A stretch of DNA of 7,056 nucleotides from JALTID01 sp027004335 [NCBI: bacterium] (GTDB lineage Bacteria; JALSQH01): assembly GCA_027004335.1 (NCBI GenBank), contig JALTID010000103.1, positions 3,728 to 10,783 on the forward strand, read 5' to 3'. The notes beneath the pieces were generated by a model. That model did no database searches and had not been told where the DNA came from. It worked only from the letters and a program-made list of their open reading frames with translations. Shown piece by piece: positions 5,430 to 7,056 of the stretch. The translations under genes were made by a program, and so were the position numbers. Within the stretch, counting starts at the first letter, position 1. The number at the start of each line of letters is the position of its first letter.

Positions 5430-7056
5430 ATGAGTAAAACTGTTGGTATTGATCTTGGTACAACAAATTCTGTAGTAGCAGCACTGGAGAATGGTGAACC
5501 AGTCGTTATCCCTAACTCTGAGGGTAGTAGAATTACTCCATCGGTAGTGGCATTTTCTGAGGATGGTACCATTCTTGTAGGTCAAATTGCGAAACGACAG
5601 GCGATCATAAATCCTGAGAACACTGTTTTTGCAATAAAAAGACTTATAGGGAGGAAATTCAATTCTACAGAAGTTCAGAGAGATATAAAGATATTACCAT
5701 ATAAAATTGTTGAAGCCTCCAATAGTGATGCAAGAATTGAGATCAGAGGTAAGGTTTACAGTCCCTCTGAGATTTCTGCATATGTTCTTATGAAATTGAA
5801 AGAGACCGCTGAAGATTATCTTGGTGAGGAAATTTCTGATGCGGTTATCACTGTACCTGCCTATTTTAACGACAGCCAGAGACAGGCTACAAAAGATGCT
5901 GGTAGGATTGCAGGACTGAATGTTCTGAGAATCATAAATGAACCAACTGCTGCTGCTCTTGCTTATGGATTAAACAAAAAAGATAACTTAAAAATAGCCG
6001 TATTTGATTTAGGTGGTGGTACTTTTGATATTTCAATCCTTGAGTTAAGTGAAGGGGTCTTTGAAGTTGTAGCCACGAACGGTGACACTCATCTTGGAGG
6101 TGAAGATTTTGATTTGAGAATAGTTGATTTCTTGGCTGAGGAATTTTATAAAGAACATGCTATAGATATAAGAAGAGATAGAATGGCTCTTCAAAGATTG
6201 AAAGAAGCGGCGGAGAAAGCTAAAATGGAACTTTCTACGCTAAAAGAAACGGAGGTGAATCTTCCCTTTATTACTTCCACAGAGAATGGTCCGATGCACC
6301 TCGTTTATACTCTTACGAGAGCGAAATTGGAGGAGCTTGTTTTTGATCTCATAGAAAAGCTTGATCCTCCCTGCAGGGCTGCCCTCGCTGATGCGAGCTT
6401 AACCCCGGATGATATTGATGAGGTGATCCTCGTAGGTGGTCAAACCAGAATGCCTAAGGTGCAGGAAAAAGTAAAAGAAATATTTGGTAAGGATCCTTCT
6501 AAAGGGGTAAATCCTGACGAGGTTGTTGCCATCGGAGCAGCTATCCAGGGAGGAGTTCTACAGGGGGAAGTTGAGAATGTGGTTCTCTTAGATGTGACTC
6601 CAATTTCCCTTGGTGTTGAAACAGCGGGAGGAGTTTTTACAAAAATTATTGAGAGAAATACGCCTATCCCTGTCTCCAGAAGCAGGATATTTACAACTGC
6701 GGAGGATAATCAGGATATAGTTAATGTTCATGTTCTTCAGGGTGAAAGAGAATTGGCAAAAGATAATATCTCCCTCGCAAGATTCCAGCTTGTTGGGATA
6801 CCCCCTGCCCCCCGAGGGGTCCCTCAAATAGAAGTTGCTTTTACCATTGATGCCAACGGGATTTTACATGTTACGGCAAAGGATCTTGGTACAGGAAAAT
6901 TCCAAACTATAAAGGTTGCAGCTGGGAGCGGTCTGAATGAAGAAGAAATTCAGAGGATAATTGAAGAAGCGGAAAAGTATAAAGAAGAGGATAAGAAGAG
7001 GAAGGCTTTAATAGACTTAAGAAACAATGCTCAGAGTCTAATTTATACCACCAGAA
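5430..7056 (+). CDS. dnaK: Chaperone protein DnaK (Hsp70), 3' end outside window
   Basis: DnaK is the ATP-dependent Hsp70 chaperone that binds exposed hydrophobic peptides with DnaJ and GrpE. I translated 542 codons without a stop to the window edge; about 90 residues of the C-terminal lid are missing. Visible landmarks are the phosphate-binding motif IDLGTTNS (7-14), [13 protein letters not shown] (192-204), and VGGQTRMP (335-342). The interdomain linker VVLLDVTP (384-391) and the substrate-binding domain with VLQGERE and [13 protein letters not shown] follow. Residues about 76-100 (region of [16 protein letters not shown]) are the insert found in diderm-type DnaK and missing from Bacillus-type DnaK. 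The segment around 315-330 ([16 protein letters not shown]) departs from the usual family consensus but keeps the frame. The gene follows grpE by 23 nt with its own ribosome binding site. dnaJ often comes next, but this is outside the window. Confidence 0.98.
   Translation, partial: MSKTVGIDLGTTNSVVAALENGEPVVIPNSEGSRITPSVVAFSEDGTILVGQIAKRQAIINPENTVFAIKRLIGRKFNSTEVQRDIKILPYKIVEASNSDARIEIRGKVYSPSEISAYVLMKLKETAEDYLGEEISDAVITVPAYFNDSQRQATKDAGRIAGLNVLRIINEPTAAALAYGLNKKDNLKIAVFDLGGGTFDISILELSEGVFEVVATNGDTHLGGEDFDLRIVDFLAEEFYKEHAIDIRRDRMALQRLKEAAEKAKMELSTLKETEVNLPFITSTENGPMHLVYTLTRAKLEELVFDLIEKLDPPCRAALADASLTPDDIDEVILVGGQTRMPKVQEKVKEIFGKDPSKGVNPDEVVAIGAAIQGGVLQGEVENVVLLDVTPISLGVETAGGVFTKIIERNTPIPVSRSRIFTTAEDNQDIVNVHVLQGERELAKDNISLARFQLVGIPPAPRGVPQIEVAFTIDANGILHVTAKDLGTGKFQTIKVAAGSGLNEEEIQRIIEEAEKYKEEDKKRKALIDLRNNAQSLIYTTR

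Noticed and set aside
6799-6823. C-rich/G-rich run in dnaK as a possible terminator or structured element
   Set aside because: It encodes the conserved [11 protein letters not shown] segment, the stem is only about 5 bp, and no U-tract follows.

Overview
This is an AT-rich bacterial chromosome segment with two tightly packed, divergently transcribed gene clusters. They share one short intergenic region, about positions 3545-3619. Arginine is mostly AGA/AGG and ATA isoleucine is common. The proteins are rich in Lys and Glu, which is seen in many thermophiles, but that is only a hint. The DnaK has the extra N-terminal segment typical of diderm (Gram-negative type) Hsp70s, and the left end encodes a probable lipoprotein. 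A diderm bacterium is therefore likely. The phylum cannot be fixed from the sequence alone.

Left cluster (minus strand, 3544 down to 1): an ABC-transporter ATPase, a large polytopic ABC permease/exporter subunit, a small 88-residue protein with an Sm-like (LSm-like) sequence pattern, and the N-terminal 281 residues of an exported, probably lipid-anchored protein. That last protein resembles the N-terminal Ig-like region of VolA-type surface lipases and runs off the window. The genes overlap by 19 nt, are separated by 10 nt, and overlap by 17 nt, so they look like one translationally coupled operon. The pairing suggests an envelope or export function. No substrate can be named.

Intergenic region: two sigma70-type promoters diverge from it. 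Each -10 box lies only 5-6 nt before the best ATG, and neither ATG has a Shine-Dalgarno sequence. Both first genes may therefore give leaderless mRNAs.

Right cluster (plus strand, 3620 to the end): hrcA, grpE and dnaK, the classical heat-shock operon order. HrcA is the repressor, DnaK the Hsp70 chaperone and GrpE its nucleotide exchange factor. dnaK is cut by the window edge after 542 codons. No CIRCE operator, the usual HrcA binding site, was found anywhere in the window. That is the main oddity of an otherwise conserved operon.

No tRNA, rRNA, CRISPR array, insertion sequence or convincing terminator was seen. No stretch over 300 nt lacks a gene.
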